In this document: piece by piece, positions 1 to 7,156 of the stretch
Numbering within the stretch: position 1 is the stretch's first letter
How the letters are laid out: every line of letters starts with the position of its first letter
NCBI RefSeq assembly: GCF_009762795.1
Contig: NZ_CP046400.1
Location: 3,493,501-3,557,500, forward strand
Direction: 5' to 3'
DNA length: 64,000 nt
Origin: Pseudodesulfovibrio cashew
Lineage (GTDB): Bacteria > Desulfobacterota > Desulfovibrionia > Desulfovibrionales > Desulfovibrionaceae
The notes under the pieces: model-generated
What the model saw: the letters and a program-made list of their open reading frames with translations, nothing else
Databases searched by the model: none
Told to the model about the DNA's origin: nothing
Position numbers and translations under genes: made by a program

Positions 1-153
1 TTTTATCTCTATATTTTAAATAGATAGAAAATAGAGTTTTATTTTTACACCATTTTTTATACCATATTCTTAAATCTACCCCACCTAAATGTTCACAAAG
101 CCTACGCGTCGTGATACTTGATATTCTATATAAAAATGGGAGGTAGATCACAA

Positions 154-516
154 ATGGCAAATTCGACAGACTTAGAGCTTTCACTCAAAAAATATCTGGA
201 CTCCTTCCTGACTCGCCCCTCTAGGCCTCCGCGACAAAGAAACACAGACTTTATTGTCCTGGGCAAAAACTCAGGGTTCGTTTCCGGGGCCAAAGTGGAG
301 ATTCGGATTAATGAACACGCCCCACCTCATTTTCATGTAACCATAAACAAAGATTCAGCGTCGTATGCTATTAAAGACTGCGCTTTGCTATCAGGTGGGC
401 TACCCCAAAAAACGCAAAAGCGACTTAAACAGTGGTACCAAAATGACGGGCGTGAAAAACTAATCGCAGATTGGAACGGTTCCCGACCTTCCGACTGCAC
501 TGTGGGTAAAATCTAG
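154..516 (+). CDS. DUF4160 domain protein
   Basis: The C-terminal half carries the DUF4160 hallmark HAPPHFHV (around residues 53-60) followed by a short helical tail ending in a conserved-looking D-W. The start is ATG 154 because GGGAGGT lies 9 bases upstream; an in-frame ATG at 118 has no ribosome site. DUF4160 proteins are often paired with DUF2442 in toxin-antitoxin-like couples, but no DUF2442 partner is visible here. The first 45 or so residues are an extension beyond the usual short domain. The molecular function of the family is not established. The gene lies in the AT-rich island. Confidence 0.65.
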   Translation: MANSTDLELSLKKYLDSFLTRPSRPPRQRNTDFIVLGKNSGFVSGAKVEIRINEHAPPHFHVTINKDSASYAIKDCALLSGGLPQKTQKRLKQWYQNDGREKLIADWNGSRPSDCTVGKI

Positions 517-530
517 ATGTATTTGGATCA

Positions 531-538
531 CCCCCCCC
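531..538. other. C8 homopolymer tract
   Basis: Eight consecutive C residues, followed after AC by a further C run, lie between the DUF4160 stop and the promoter of the next operon. The tract is intergenic, so length changes would not shift a reading frame. Confidence 0.4.
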
Positions 539-546
539 ACCCCAAA

Positions 547-575
547 TTGACACATGAACAATTGAACAATACTAT
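547..575 (+). promoter_or_regulatory. Sigma-70 type promoter of the cargo cassette
   Basis: TTGACA (547-552), a 17-base spacer and TACTAT (570-575) form a near-consensus promoter about 80 bases before the NdpA-like start codon. It suggests the three-gene cassette has its own constitutive-type promoter. Confidence 0.6.
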
Positions 576-652
576 CCTACGCCGAAAGCTGTATTTTTTT
601 CACTCTGCATAGCAGCCACGCCAACTGTTGATTCATAAGGAGACTAGATTCC

Positions 653-1717
653 ATGGAGTGCTACAATCTAAGACTGACACGAATGGTTGTCCACGAAGTC
701 AAACAGCGTACCCCCGACGGCTTAGTGCCTCCGAACTTGGGCGACACCCTTGAAAAACTGGACAGAGCCGCTGACACAACCTTTCGGAATCGTGTCACCG
801 AAGCATTTGGAGCTGGAGGGAAAAGTGTCGAAATGGCGTGCACCAACACCGGCTCAGGATCGGCTTTTGAACTCACTGGAAAGCTGCTGGCATCTTCAAA
901 TAGTGAATTCATAAAAATATCCGAAGAAGCAGCCACCAAATTGACAGACGCTCAAACTCGCACCCAAATCCCAGGTGGGTTGCTGATTGTCTTTAGCGGT
1001 ACGGTACAAAATCCGGGGCGTCCTTTTATTGGCTACCTCAAAGCGGAACCACAGGACGGTTTCCATCGCACAACGAAAGATGGTCGAGAAAAGTTAGAAT
1101 TCTTAAAAAAATTATTCCTTACCCGCGAATCGAAAGTTTACAAGATAGGCATGTTCGTTGAAATGCCATCCAAGAATGGGAGTGACCCGGAATACGAATA
1201 TTTTCTGTACGACAAAAATATTACCAAAAAGCAGACCTCCCAAGCAGCGGCATATTTTTACCAAGGCTTTCTCGGCCTTTCCCATCTTAAGAAAGTGGCA
1301 AAGTTAACTCATGACTTCGTGGTTAGGACTAGGCAGTTCATTTCTAGGTTGCCACTACCAGAAGAAAAGAAATTTGATTTGCGCTCAGCCTTAATTTCGT
1401 ATGTAAAAACAAGCCAAAATGCCACAATCTGTCCATCAGAATTCGCCAACGACTATTTCGTAGATGAAGATACGAGGGATAATTATGAGGCTTTTTGTCA
1501 AAAACACGAAATACCTGTTACAGCATTCGCCAAGGACCTTTCGGAATGCAAGAAGCTTTTTGAAAAGCGAACCATCCACTTCCGTAAAGGCTTAACGTTG
1601 TCAGGACCGGCTGAGACCTTCGGAGATGTTGTTGAGGTCGAGCCTTACACGCCAGAAGGCAGTGATGAGAATTGGACCAGGATTACGGTCAAGGCAGACA
1701 TGAAAAGCGGCAACTAG
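653..1717 (+). CDS. NdpA/YejK-like nucleoid-associated protein
   Basis: This 354-residue protein resembles the 37-kDa nucleoid-associated family (NdpA/YejK). A segment near residues 205-225 with YFYQGFLGLS followed by a helical region matches the family's FxDFLG region, and the C-terminus has the basic stretch before a short beta segment. It is divergent, so the call is moderate. AAGGAG 10 bases upstream supports ATG 653. It is first in a three-gene set, 9 bases before a RelA/SpoT-like synthetase. Family members bind nucleoid DNA. Location in a mobile island suggests cargo, possibly defence, but that role is inference. Confidence 0.55.
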   Translation: MECYNLRLTRMVVHEVKQRTPDGLVPPNLGDTLEKLDRAADTTFRNRVTEAFGAGGKSVEMACTNTGSGSAFELTGKLLASSNSEFIKISEEAATKLTDAQTRTQIPGGLLIVFSGTVQNPGRPFIGYLKAEPQDGFHRTTKDGREKLEFLKKLFLTRESKVYKIGMFVEMPSKNGSDPEYEYFLYDKNITKKQTSQAAAYFYQGFLGLSHLKKVAKLTHDFVVRTRQFISRLPLPEEKKFDLRSALISYVKTSQNATICPSEFANDYFVDEDTRDNYEAFCQKHEIPVTAFAKDLSECKKLFEKRTIHFRKGLTLSGPAETFGDVVEVEPYTPEGSDENWTRITVKADMKSGN

Positions 1718-1726
1718 GCGGACACG

Positions 1727-2701
1727 ATGGGCGAAAAAGAGCTACTGGAACTATGGGAGCGGGAGCAGCCCTTGTATGAAGCTTGGGGCAACACAGTCAG
1801 AGACACCGTGTGTACTGGACTTCAAGAATCTTCCTTGGATTTGAGCAAGTTTATCAAGATCCCGGCCACCCCACGAACCAAAGACCCGGAAAGTCTCCGC
1901 ACCAAAGCTTTTTACCGCGAAAAACCATACCAAAACCCATATAAGGAAATCACGGACAAAGTGGGCGTCCGCTTCGTGGTCCTCAACACCCTCGCGGTAG
2001 ATGTTGTAAACGAGATTATCAGCGGTATTCCTGGGTGGGATGTCCAAATTGATCGTGATTTTGAACAGGAAAGAATTGAGCGCCCCGAGGTGTTTGGCTA
2101 TCAATCTGAACATTTCCTCGTTTCACCGAGTAGCCCAATAGAAATTGGCCCACATAGTGTCCCAGTGGACACGACTTGCGAAATACAGGTAAGATCGTTA
2201 ACGCAACACGCTTGGGCCGAGACCATGCACTCTTGGGTATACAAGCAAAAGACCTTGGAAGCCTCACCCGAAGTCAAACGCAAATGTGCCCAGGCCGTCG
2301 CCTTGACTGAATTGTTGGATCAAATTTATTGCGAAGTAGAGCAGGAGATGGGAGCAGCCTCGAAGAAATTAGATGAGCAAATTCTAAACCTTGCTCACCT
2401 CTACGAAACCACTGTCGGCATAAGCCCAACGGACAGCGCCTTGAATACGTATCTGCTTGATGCGTATGCAGAAGCGCCAGACGTGTCTATGCGCGACTTG
2501 GTTGATTTCTTCGATGCAAATGGGTTTCTTGCCCAAACAATTCGAGACCACGCCAAGGACGACGTCCTCTACCGCCAACCCGCCATCCTGTTCATTTATT
2601 ATCAGGCATCTAGACGACGCCAAAAAACCGCAAAACTGTGGCCTTTTACCAAAGAAGCTTGTTCCAAGATTTACATGGACCTTGGCCTTGCTACGCCATA
2701 A
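1727..2701 (+). CDS. RelA/SpoT-domain (p)ppGpp synthetase-like protein
   Basis: The domain spans roughly residues 40-170. It shows a basic R50/K52/K60 patch, TDKVGVRF with D77, GYQSEHF (124-130) for the nucleotide loop, and CEIQVR (E152, Q154) followed by HAWAE (161-165), so the pyrophosphokinase active site looks complete. There is no HD hydrolase, TGS or ACT domain. At 324 residues it is longer than housekeeping small alarmone synthetases and has an unassigned C-terminal region (about 200-324). It follows the NdpA-like gene closely. Toxic small alarmone synthetases (toxSAS, CapRel) share this fold; whether this one is toxic is inference. Confidence 0.8.
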   Translation: MGEKELLELWEREQPLYEAWGNTVRDTVCTGLQESSLDLSKFIKIPATPRTKDPESLRTKAFYREKPYQNPYKEITDKVGVRFVVLNTLAVDVVNEIISGIPGWDVQIDRDFEQERIERPEVFGYQSEHFLVSPSSPIEIGPHSVPVDTTCEIQVRSLTQHAWAETMHSWVYKQKTLEASPEVKRKCAQAVALTELLDQIYCEVEQEMGAASKKLDEQILNLAHLYETTVGISPTDSALNTYLLDAYAEAPDVSMRDLVDFFDANGFLAQTIRDHAKDDVLYRQPAILFIYYQASRRRQKTAKLWPFTKEACSKIYMDLGLATP

Positions 2702-2754
2702 GCCTGCCTCTCCAGACCCAATTACCTTCCGTTTGCCAAGACCAAGAAATCTTC

Positions 2755-3279
2755 ATGATTCAAGATTTGCGACAAATGAATGAGCCGGATTTAAAGGCTC
2801 TACTTGAAACCCATTTGGCCCAATTCTTTAAGATTATCCCAGAAGTCGAAGGACGTTTTCTAGTAGATAATACCCCTGTAATAGTGGACTATCTACTATA
2901 CCCATCCGAGGCACTAATAACTCAAGGCTTTGATGCCCGATGGGTAGGCGTCGAAGTTAAATCGCCAATCCAGAAAAAGAAAAGCAAACTCTCTCGCGTC
3001 GCATGGCAGAGTATCACCTACGCTCAATCAGAATTTGGTGACTATGGGAGGCCAATGTTTGTACTAACATTCCCTTCTGTTGAATACTTCGTACCACCCG
3101 AGGAACGGCTAGCGATTTACCACATGCTCCCGCTTTTGCAGCACGCAAATGTCGGGGCTCTCCATATCAAAGAAGATTATTGGAAAATGACCTTTGGGCA
3201 CCAACTCTACTTTAACTCCAGAAAAGGCAAAGGGCGTGTCAAAAACCTTGGGTTGAAAAGGAATTGTGGGAATTTCTAG
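2755..3279 (+). CDS. PD-(D/E)XK nuclease-like protein
   Basis: No family name is recognised, but the layout suggests a PD-(D/E)XK fold: a hydrophobic strand with acidic D45 (VDYLLYP), then E67-x-K69 in VGVEVK, then a helix with W84-Q85. Length from ATG 2755 is 174 residues; the frame is open further upstream inside the previous gene, and ATG 2776 is an alternative start. Neither start has a strong ribosome site, which is consistent with translation coupled to the RelA/SpoT-like gene 53 bases upstream. A decayed copy of its 3' end lies at about 4305-4500. Nuclease activity is inferred. Confidence 0.5.
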   Translation: MIQDLRQMNEPDLKALLETHLAQFFKIIPEVEGRFLVDNTPVIVDYLLYPSEALITQGFDARWVGVEVKSPIQKKKSKLSRVAWQSITYAQSEFGDYGRPMFVLTFPSVEYFVPPEERLAIYHMLPLLQHANVGALHIKEDYWKMTFGHQLYFNSRKGKGRVKNLGLKRNCGNF

Positions 3280-3310
3280 CAAAAACATCACAACACGACA
3301 GAGAAAAAAC

Positions 3311-3464
3311 ATGAAAAAAATCGACAGCTACCACTACCACTAAGCCCTGGACCGGCCCCACATGATTAGCTGCAGCTTTCACGAACACATCGTAGAACAT
3401 AAGGCCGTGCAAGCATCGGAGGAATTGAAGGCCAAAGCAGATGAAATTGCGGAAGCTCTAGGAG
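3311..3464 (+). pseudogene. Broken copy of the small gene at 4553-4765
   Basis: Translation aligns with the intact small protein (shared FHEHIVEH and ELKAKA segments), but codon 11 is TAA (3341-3343) where the intact copy has GAA, a single G-to-T change. Similarity stops after the Ala-Leu-Gly near residue 51, so the 3' end is also lost. It directly follows the intact PD-(D/E)XK-like gene, the order expected of the ancestral pair. Confidence 0.75.
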
Positions 3465-3650
3465 ATGTAAACTCCCCCATTTTAGGGCCAGCTAGTAGTA
3501 GAGACTTCCCGCCGATTTTGGGTGAGAGCCCAGAGGGCAGAGGGTACCCTTCTGGCCGGACCAACAGAGCGGCATAACTCGTAAACATGTCCACCTTAAA
3601 ATCGTCGCTCAGTGGTCCGAAGAACCGAGATCACTTCTTGGAGAGGTCGC
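3465..3650. other. Intergenic stretch with no recognised gene
   Basis: After the broken small gene the sequence no longer matches its paralog. Frames on both strands are short and without a convincing ribosome site. It could be a relic of an inserted element, but nothing identifiable was seen. Confidence 0.4.
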
Positions 3651-3971
3651 TTATCGTAACTCCTTGCCTATATCCTGCAATCCCGGCAAAGGCTCCACAT
3701 TTTCAAGGCCGGGGGTATCCCGCTCAGCCTCCCACAAATCGCGCTTACGCTGGAGATTAAGCCAAAGATCGGGAGTGGTGTCGAAAGCCTTTGCCAACCG
3801 AAGAGCGAGACCGGAAGTGACGCTGGCACGTTCGTGGAGCACTTGGGAAAGATGCTTGCGGCTAATACCCAAATGTGCCGCTAGAGCCGTGACGGTCAAA
3901 GACAGCGGCTCCATATAGTCCTGGCGAATAATTGCACCCGGATGGGTCGGCTTGCGGATCATAGTTCCCAT
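3651..3971 (-). CDS. higA: HigA-type antitoxin, XRE family
   Basis: A 106-residue protein with the VapI/HigA pattern: THPGAIIRQDY near the N-terminus, then a helix-turn-helix (LAAHLGISRKHLSQVLHER) and the family's TPDLWLNLQ segment. It binds and neutralises HigB and normally represses its own operon. AGGAGG lies 7 bases before ATG 3971. It follows higB by 10 bases, the toxin-first order typical of higBA. The pair sits between the two copies of a duplicated segment. Confidence 0.85.
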   Translation of the reverse strand: MGTMIRKPTHPGAIIRQDYMEPLSLTVTALAAHLGISRKHLSQVLHERASVTSGLALRLAKAFDTTPDLWLNLQRKRDLWEAERDTPGLENVEPLPGLQDIGKELR

Positions 3972-3981
3972 GATATGCCTC

Positions 3982-4260
3982 CTAATGATAGTCTAGATAG
4001 TTCACAACGTAGGCGTTGCCATTCTCCATTCGGAATGTCATGCGCCAATTACCGGACACCTTCACAGACCAATGCCCTGCCAGCTTTCCTTTCAGGGGGT
4101 GAAGATCATAACCGGGAGCGTTCATATCACGAACCTCGACCGCTGCGTCCAATCGGTCAAGCATCCTGCCAAGCCGGTCAGCATGTTTAGACTGAATGCC
4201 CTTGGAACTCCCGGTTCTGAAAAAGACCTCAAGCCCCTTATGCAAAAAGCTCTTAATCAT
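3982..4260 (-). CDS. higB: HigB-type toxin, RelE/ParE superfamily
   Basis: A 92-residue protein starting MIKSFLHKGLEVFF and ending NYLDYH, with HPLKGKLAGHWSVKVSGNWR in the middle, all typical of HigB/GraT toxins that cut mRNA on the ribosome. GAGG lies 7 bases before ATG 4260 and is inside an imperfect palindrome that probably serves as the operator. It probably stabilises the island. No frameshift or missing region was seen. Confidence 0.85.
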   Translation of the reverse strand: MIKSFLHKGLEVFFRTGSSKGIQSKHADRLGRMLDRLDAAVEVRDMNAPGYDLHPLKGKLAGHWSVKVSGNWRMTFRMENGNAYVVNYLDYH

Positions 4261-4263
4261 TTT

Positions 4264-4280
4264 GTAACCTCACAGGTAAC
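4264..4280 (-). promoter_or_regulatory. Candidate HigA operator
   Basis: GTAACCT-CAC-AGGTAAC is a 7-3-7 inverted repeat with one mismatched pair, immediately before the higB start. It overlaps the ribosome binding site, and TTGACA (complement of 4284-4289) lies next to it. Its position fits autorepression by HigA; binding is inferred. Confidence 0.45.
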
Positions 4281-4304
4281 ATATGTCAACCGGCTAATTG
4301 CCCT

Positions 4305-4500
4305 GCCCTTCTTCATATCGCCCCAGGAACGGCCAGCGATTTACCACACGCCCCTACTATTGTAACAGACGAACGTGGAAGCCATCCATATCAAAAAGAA
4401 TTTTAGGGAAACAACCATTTTGTACTAGCTTTACTTTGCCCGCAGAAGATGCAAATGGTGTGTAACAACTCTTAATATCGAGATGAATTGTGGCACATTT
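4305..4500 (+). pseudogene. Decayed 3' fragment of the PD-(D/E)XK-like gene
   Basis: Translation around 4312-4365 (ISPQERPAIYH) matches PPEERLAIYH of the intact gene at about 3090-3120, and similarity continues through HIKK/HIKE and a final NCG. The copy has in-frame stops and no 5' half. It lies directly before the intact small gene at 4553, mirroring the order at 3090-3464. Confidence 0.65.
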
Positions 4501-4552
4501 TTAGCCAAAAAAGCTTTAATATCCAAAACCACAAATTATGCGGAGAGAAGCT

Positions 4553-4765
4553 ATGGTAAAACTTGACACATACCATTACCACGAAGCCCTAGACAGGACA
4601 GATATGATTAGCCGCATCTTCCACGAACACATTGTTGAGCATACGGCGGTAAAAGCCACACCTGAATTGAAGGCAAAAGCAGAAGAAATTGCGGATGCTC
4701 TAGGGGCGTTATACCAAATGTGCGGGAATGCAGCCTGTGAATTTGACGAAGCGCAAGACAAGTAA
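4553..4765 (+). CDS. Small conserved island protein of unknown function
   Basis: A 70-residue, mostly helical protein with TYHYHEALDR at its N-terminus, a His-rich FHEHIVEH and a helical ELKAKAEEIADALG. ATG 4553 is preceded by GGAGA at a 6-base spacing; the upstream ATG 4538 lacks a site. Similar small proteins occur in proteobacterial mobile regions to my recollection, with no known function. A broken paralog at 3311 shows that the gene was duplicated together with its upstream neighbour. A strong terminator follows. Confidence 0.6.
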   Translation: MVKLDTYHYHEALDRTDMISRIFHEHIVEHTAVKATPELKAKAEEIADALGALYQMCGNAACEFDEAQDK

Positions 4766-4789
4766 CCCCTATATATCAACATTAAATCA

Positions 4790-4821
4790 AAAGGGCGGCC
4801 ATATGGCCGCCCTTTCTTTTT
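4790..4821 (+). terminator. Rho-independent terminator
   Basis: AAAGGGCGGCC-ATAT-GGCCGCCCTTT followed by CTTTTT. The other strand also has a T-rich flank, so it may end transcription of the convergent gene at 4827-5279 as well. Confidence 0.8.
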
Positions 4822-4826
4822 CGCCG

Positions 4827-5279
4827 CTATTCTGCCTCTTGGCTCTGAATCGCTTCCTCTACATACCGCTTTAGCATTTCCCGATCCTTACCGCCCATGC
4901 CGTACAACATGGCAATTTTTCGCCAGGCTTCCGGCTGTTCGCAATATGCGTTAAGGACATCCTTAAATTCATTCTCAGAAAGTGGCATCTCGGACAGTTC
5001 CCGTTCTCCATCTTCCCTCCTTTCCTCACGACTTGCTGCCGATTCTACATCATCCATATGGAAAGCCACACCCCGCACATTACTGGCTAACAAAGCCAAA
5101 ATACGGGCCGGGCCATATTCGGAATCCGTGTCGAACTTTTCAGCCAGAAACGTCAGCCCTCCAGCGATATCAAAAAGCTCTCCGATAGGATCATACGACT
5201 CAGAGTCCCGCGACACATTTAAACGAACGTCTTGAGGATTGAAGTATCCAGAATGACCAGTTAATCTTGCATCAGCCAT
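4827..5279 (-). CDS. Hypothetical acidic island protein
   Basis: A 150-residue acidic protein that I do not recognise. It has no signal peptide or membrane segment; the middle (about residues 75-100) is a charged, E/R-rich segment that may be disordered or coiled. AGGAGG lies 6 bases before ATG 5279, so expression is likely. It is codirectional with the resolvase gene upstream and separated from it by a hairpin. Confidence 0.55.
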   Translation of the reverse strand: MADARLTGHSGYFNPQDVRLNVSRDSESYDPIGELFDIAGGLTFLAEKFDTDSEYGPARILALLASNVRGVAFHMDDVESAASREERREDGERELSEMPLSENEFKDVLNAYCEQPEAWRKIAMLYGMGGKDREMLKRYVEEAIQSQEAE

Positions 5280-5313
5280 GAGGCACCTCCTACGGGGTGG
5301 TTGTTTATGGTTA

Positions 5314-5348
5314 GGCTCGGCGTTGGTGTAGCAGCACCATGCCGAGCC
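5314..5348 (-). terminator. Hairpin downstream of the resolvase gene
   Basis: GGCTCGGC and GCCGAGCC form 8-base arms around 19 bases that contain a nested GGTG/CACC stem. It lies just after the resolvase stop. There is no clear T tract, so it may be a weak terminator, an mRNA 3'-end structure or a recombination site arm. Confidence 0.4.
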
Positions 5349-5351
5349 AAT

Positions 5352-5906
5352 TTATCTTTTAAGCGCGGCGTAGAGAGTTTGGCGACTCACGCCATATTCT
5401 ACGGCCAAAGCTGCTTTCTTTTCTCCCTCGGCCAGACGCGACCGAATTTCACGTATCTGCGCTTGACTCAACGCCCGCTTACGGCCTTTGTATTTTCCTA
5501 CGGTCTTTGCTTTGGCGATTCCTTCGGCCTGTCGCTCGCGCAGCAAATTTCGCTCAAACTCTGCGAAAGCCCCCATCATTTGCAGCATAAGCTTGGACAT
5601 GGAATCATCCTGACCAGAGAATGTCAGATTTTCACGGTGGAAGCGCACCGTCACACCTTTGGCCGTCAAAGTATCCAAGAGGTCCTGACAGTCACGTAGA
5701 TTGCGGCAGAGCCGATCTATAGAGTGAATATGGAGGGTATCCCCGTCACGGATGAAGTCCAGACACTCTCGCAAGGCTGGACGCTTGGTGTCCTTCGCAC
5801 TGGCCTTGTCTGTAAAAGTTCGGTCAAACTCCATTCCATCAAGCTGACGGGCAGTGTTTTGCTCCAAGGTGCTTACACGGATATACGCAATGTTCTGGCC
5901 TGGCAT
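5352..5906 (-). CDS. Serine recombinase, resolvase/invertase family
   Basis: A 184-residue recombinase. The N-terminal catalytic domain starts with AYIRVST (nucleophile Ser12, Arg10) and contains DRLCRNLRD and the long E-helix region (MMGAFAEFERNLLRERQAEGI); a C-terminal Hin-type helix-turn-helix follows (VEYGVSRQTLYAAL). ATG 5906 has GGAGG 6 bases upstream; the frame is open further upstream but without a site. Inverted repeats lie immediately before the gene and may be its crossover or operator sites. It could resolve dimers or invert a segment of the island. Confidence 0.85.
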   Translation of the reverse strand: MPGQNIAYIRVSTLEQNTARQLDGMEFDRTFTDKASAKDTKRPALRECLDFIRDGDTLHIHSIDRLCRNLRDCQDLLDTLTAKGVTVRFHRENLTFSGQDDSMSKLMLQMMGAFAEFERNLLRERQAEGIAKAKTVGKYKGRKRALSQAQIREIRSRLAEGEKKAALAVEYGVSRQTLYAALKR

Positions 5907-5918
5907 GTTCAACCTCCG

Positions 5919-5937
5919 TTTTGACCATTTGTCAAAA
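5919..5937. repeat. Inverted repeat before the resolvase gene
   Basis: TTTTGAC-CATTT-GTCAAAA is a perfect 7-5-7 inverted repeat ending about 13 bases upstream of the start codon. A second one, TGTAAA...TTTACA, lies at about 5963-5984. Both are candidates for recombinase binding or autoregulation. Confidence 0.5.
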
Positions 5938-6023
5938 TAGACTTTAGACTTCAATTGACATAATGTAAAGAAATAATATTTACAACTCTAAATTGACGCC
6001 ATCTACTGGAGGTTAAGCCGTAA

Positions 6024-6043
6024 ATTTAGGGTATACCCTAAAT
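6024..6043. repeat. Perfect 20-base palindrome
   Basis: ATTTAGGGTATACCCTAAAT is an exact palindrome between the terminase-like gene and the resolvase gene. It could be a crossover site with a central TA, or a repressor operator; no partner copy was noticed in the window. Confidence 0.6.
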
Positions 6044-6092
6044 CAACCATGCCAACTGCCGACAATATTCAAGACTTCCCCATATTGCTGAG

Positions 6093-6611
6093 TTAGTCGT
6101 TAGAATCATCGTCCCACCCTTCCAGCAAATCCGAGTCAGCCAAGGCGTGCAAAGCAAGTTCAATTTCGTCACGTAATATTTCTTTGATCGTGTTTTCATC
6201 TTCGGCAGCCAACACACGAAGGGCAACCCGACCAGGAATAGAGAGCATACCCTGCCGCACTGTGGTAAAGGCGTGGTCCAAAGCGGACTCTACTTCATCC
6301 ACCGGAACGATTTCGTCAGCCTTGCGGGCCGTTTCTATCTCTTCCCCCCTAACCCTAGCCTCCAACAAACGGCGTTTCAATTGAGCCTCGGTTTCATCGC
6401 CATGGAGCACACCGGTTGCTTTCCGTATGGCCCGGTCACGATCCCAGGCCACACACTCCGCGAGGTCAAATTTCCATGATCGGCCACGGCTACCTTTTTG
6501 AACAAAAGGCATCCCCTCACGAACACGTGCTAAAATCGTTTTTTCATCAAGTCTAAGAGTTGAGGCCAAAGACTTCCTATCTACAATCTGCATTTCCCGT
6601 TCTGATCCCAT
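6093..6611 (-). CDS. Nu1-like phage terminase small subunit
   Basis: A 172-residue protein with an N-terminal winged-helix segment (LASTLRLDEKTILARVREG), a central helical LKRRLLEARVRGEEIETARK and a C-terminal MLSIPGRVALRVLA region, the pattern of lambda Nu1-type DNA packaging proteins. Such subunits recognise the packaging site on DNA. No large terminase, portal or capsid gene is present, so on its own it fits a satellite that redirects a helper phage's packaging. Start alternatives are ATG 6611 and ATG 6593; AGGA precedes the first. Confidence 0.7.
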   Translation of the reverse strand: MGSEREMQIVDRKSLASTLRLDEKTILARVREGMPFVQKGSRGRSWKFDLAECVAWDRDRAIRKATGVLHGDETEAQLKRRLLEARVRGEEIETARKADEIVPVDEVESALDHAFTTVRQGMLSIPGRVALRVLAAEDENTIKEILRDEIELALHALADSDLLEGWDDDSND

Positions 6612-6624
6612 TCTAGTTTTTCCT

Positions 6625-6807
6625 TTAATTCGATAGGTTAAGAAAGTTTTCCACAGACTCCAAAAATTCGACTACGGGAACTACGGTAATTTTCCTCGCA
6701 GAAATAAAGGCGTGCGAGCAGCATACACCCACAGGGGTACCCCCCCGAAAAGGACCCGCAAGGGGTCTAGAACGGCGTTTACGTCCATTTGTGATCTTTT
6801 GAGACAT
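6625..6807 (-). CDS. Possible small basic protein
   Basis: An open frame of 60 codons beginning MSQKITNGRKRRSRPL lies between the excisionase-like and terminase-like genes in the same direction. No clear ribosome site precedes ATG 6807 and no family is recognised. It may be a real small protein or just an open frame in a 245-base gap. Confidence 0.25.
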   Translation of the reverse strand: MSQKITNGRKRRSRPLAGPFRGGTPVGVCCSHAFISARKITVVPVVEFLESVENFLNLSN

Positions 6808-6856
6808 GATATTCAAAGAATCGGTAGTTCCTTGCATTTCGATTGCTAGACGGCTC

Positions 6857-7156
6857 CTAGCGTATCCCCTGCAACGTCCTTTCTCCGTCCACACACGACT
6901 TTCCCGAAATTCCCAAGTGAAAATCGAGGGCTTGGTCAAGACGGCTCCATGGATCACTCACCCCTTCAATCCCCGTCACCTCACGCGCAGCCAGAAAGGC
7001 TTCAAGGAAGGCTTTCCGTATGGCATACCTGTAACGTTTCTTAGACCCTAAATTATAGGCTTTAAGCTGGCCCGTTCGTATAAACTTGCGCACAGTCTTG
7101 ACGGACACTTCCAAACGAGCCGCAACTTCGGCCACAGTGTAGATGCGATCAATCAT
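6857..7156 (-). CDS. Excisionase-like MerR/HTH_17 DNA-binding protein
   Basis: The N-terminus (YTVAEVAARLEVSVKTVRKFIRTG followed by LKAYNLGSKKRYRY) is the helix-turn-helix of the excisionase (HTH_17) family. ATG 7156 has GGGAGGG 7 bases upstream and overlaps the recombinase stop by 8 bases, so the two are probably translated together and may act together in excision or integration. The C-terminal 45 residues are not recognised. Confidence 0.75.
   Translation of the reverse strand: MIDRIYTVAEVAARLEVSVKTVRKFIRTGQLKAYNLGSKKRYRYAIRKAFLEAFLAAREVTGIEGVSDPWSRLDQALDFHLGISGKSCVDGERTLQGIR

Noticed and set aside
3362-3577. Small open frame after the broken small gene.
   Set aside because: It starts inside the pseudogene copy, past the premature stop, and continues into unrelated sequence; kept only as part of the pseudogene.
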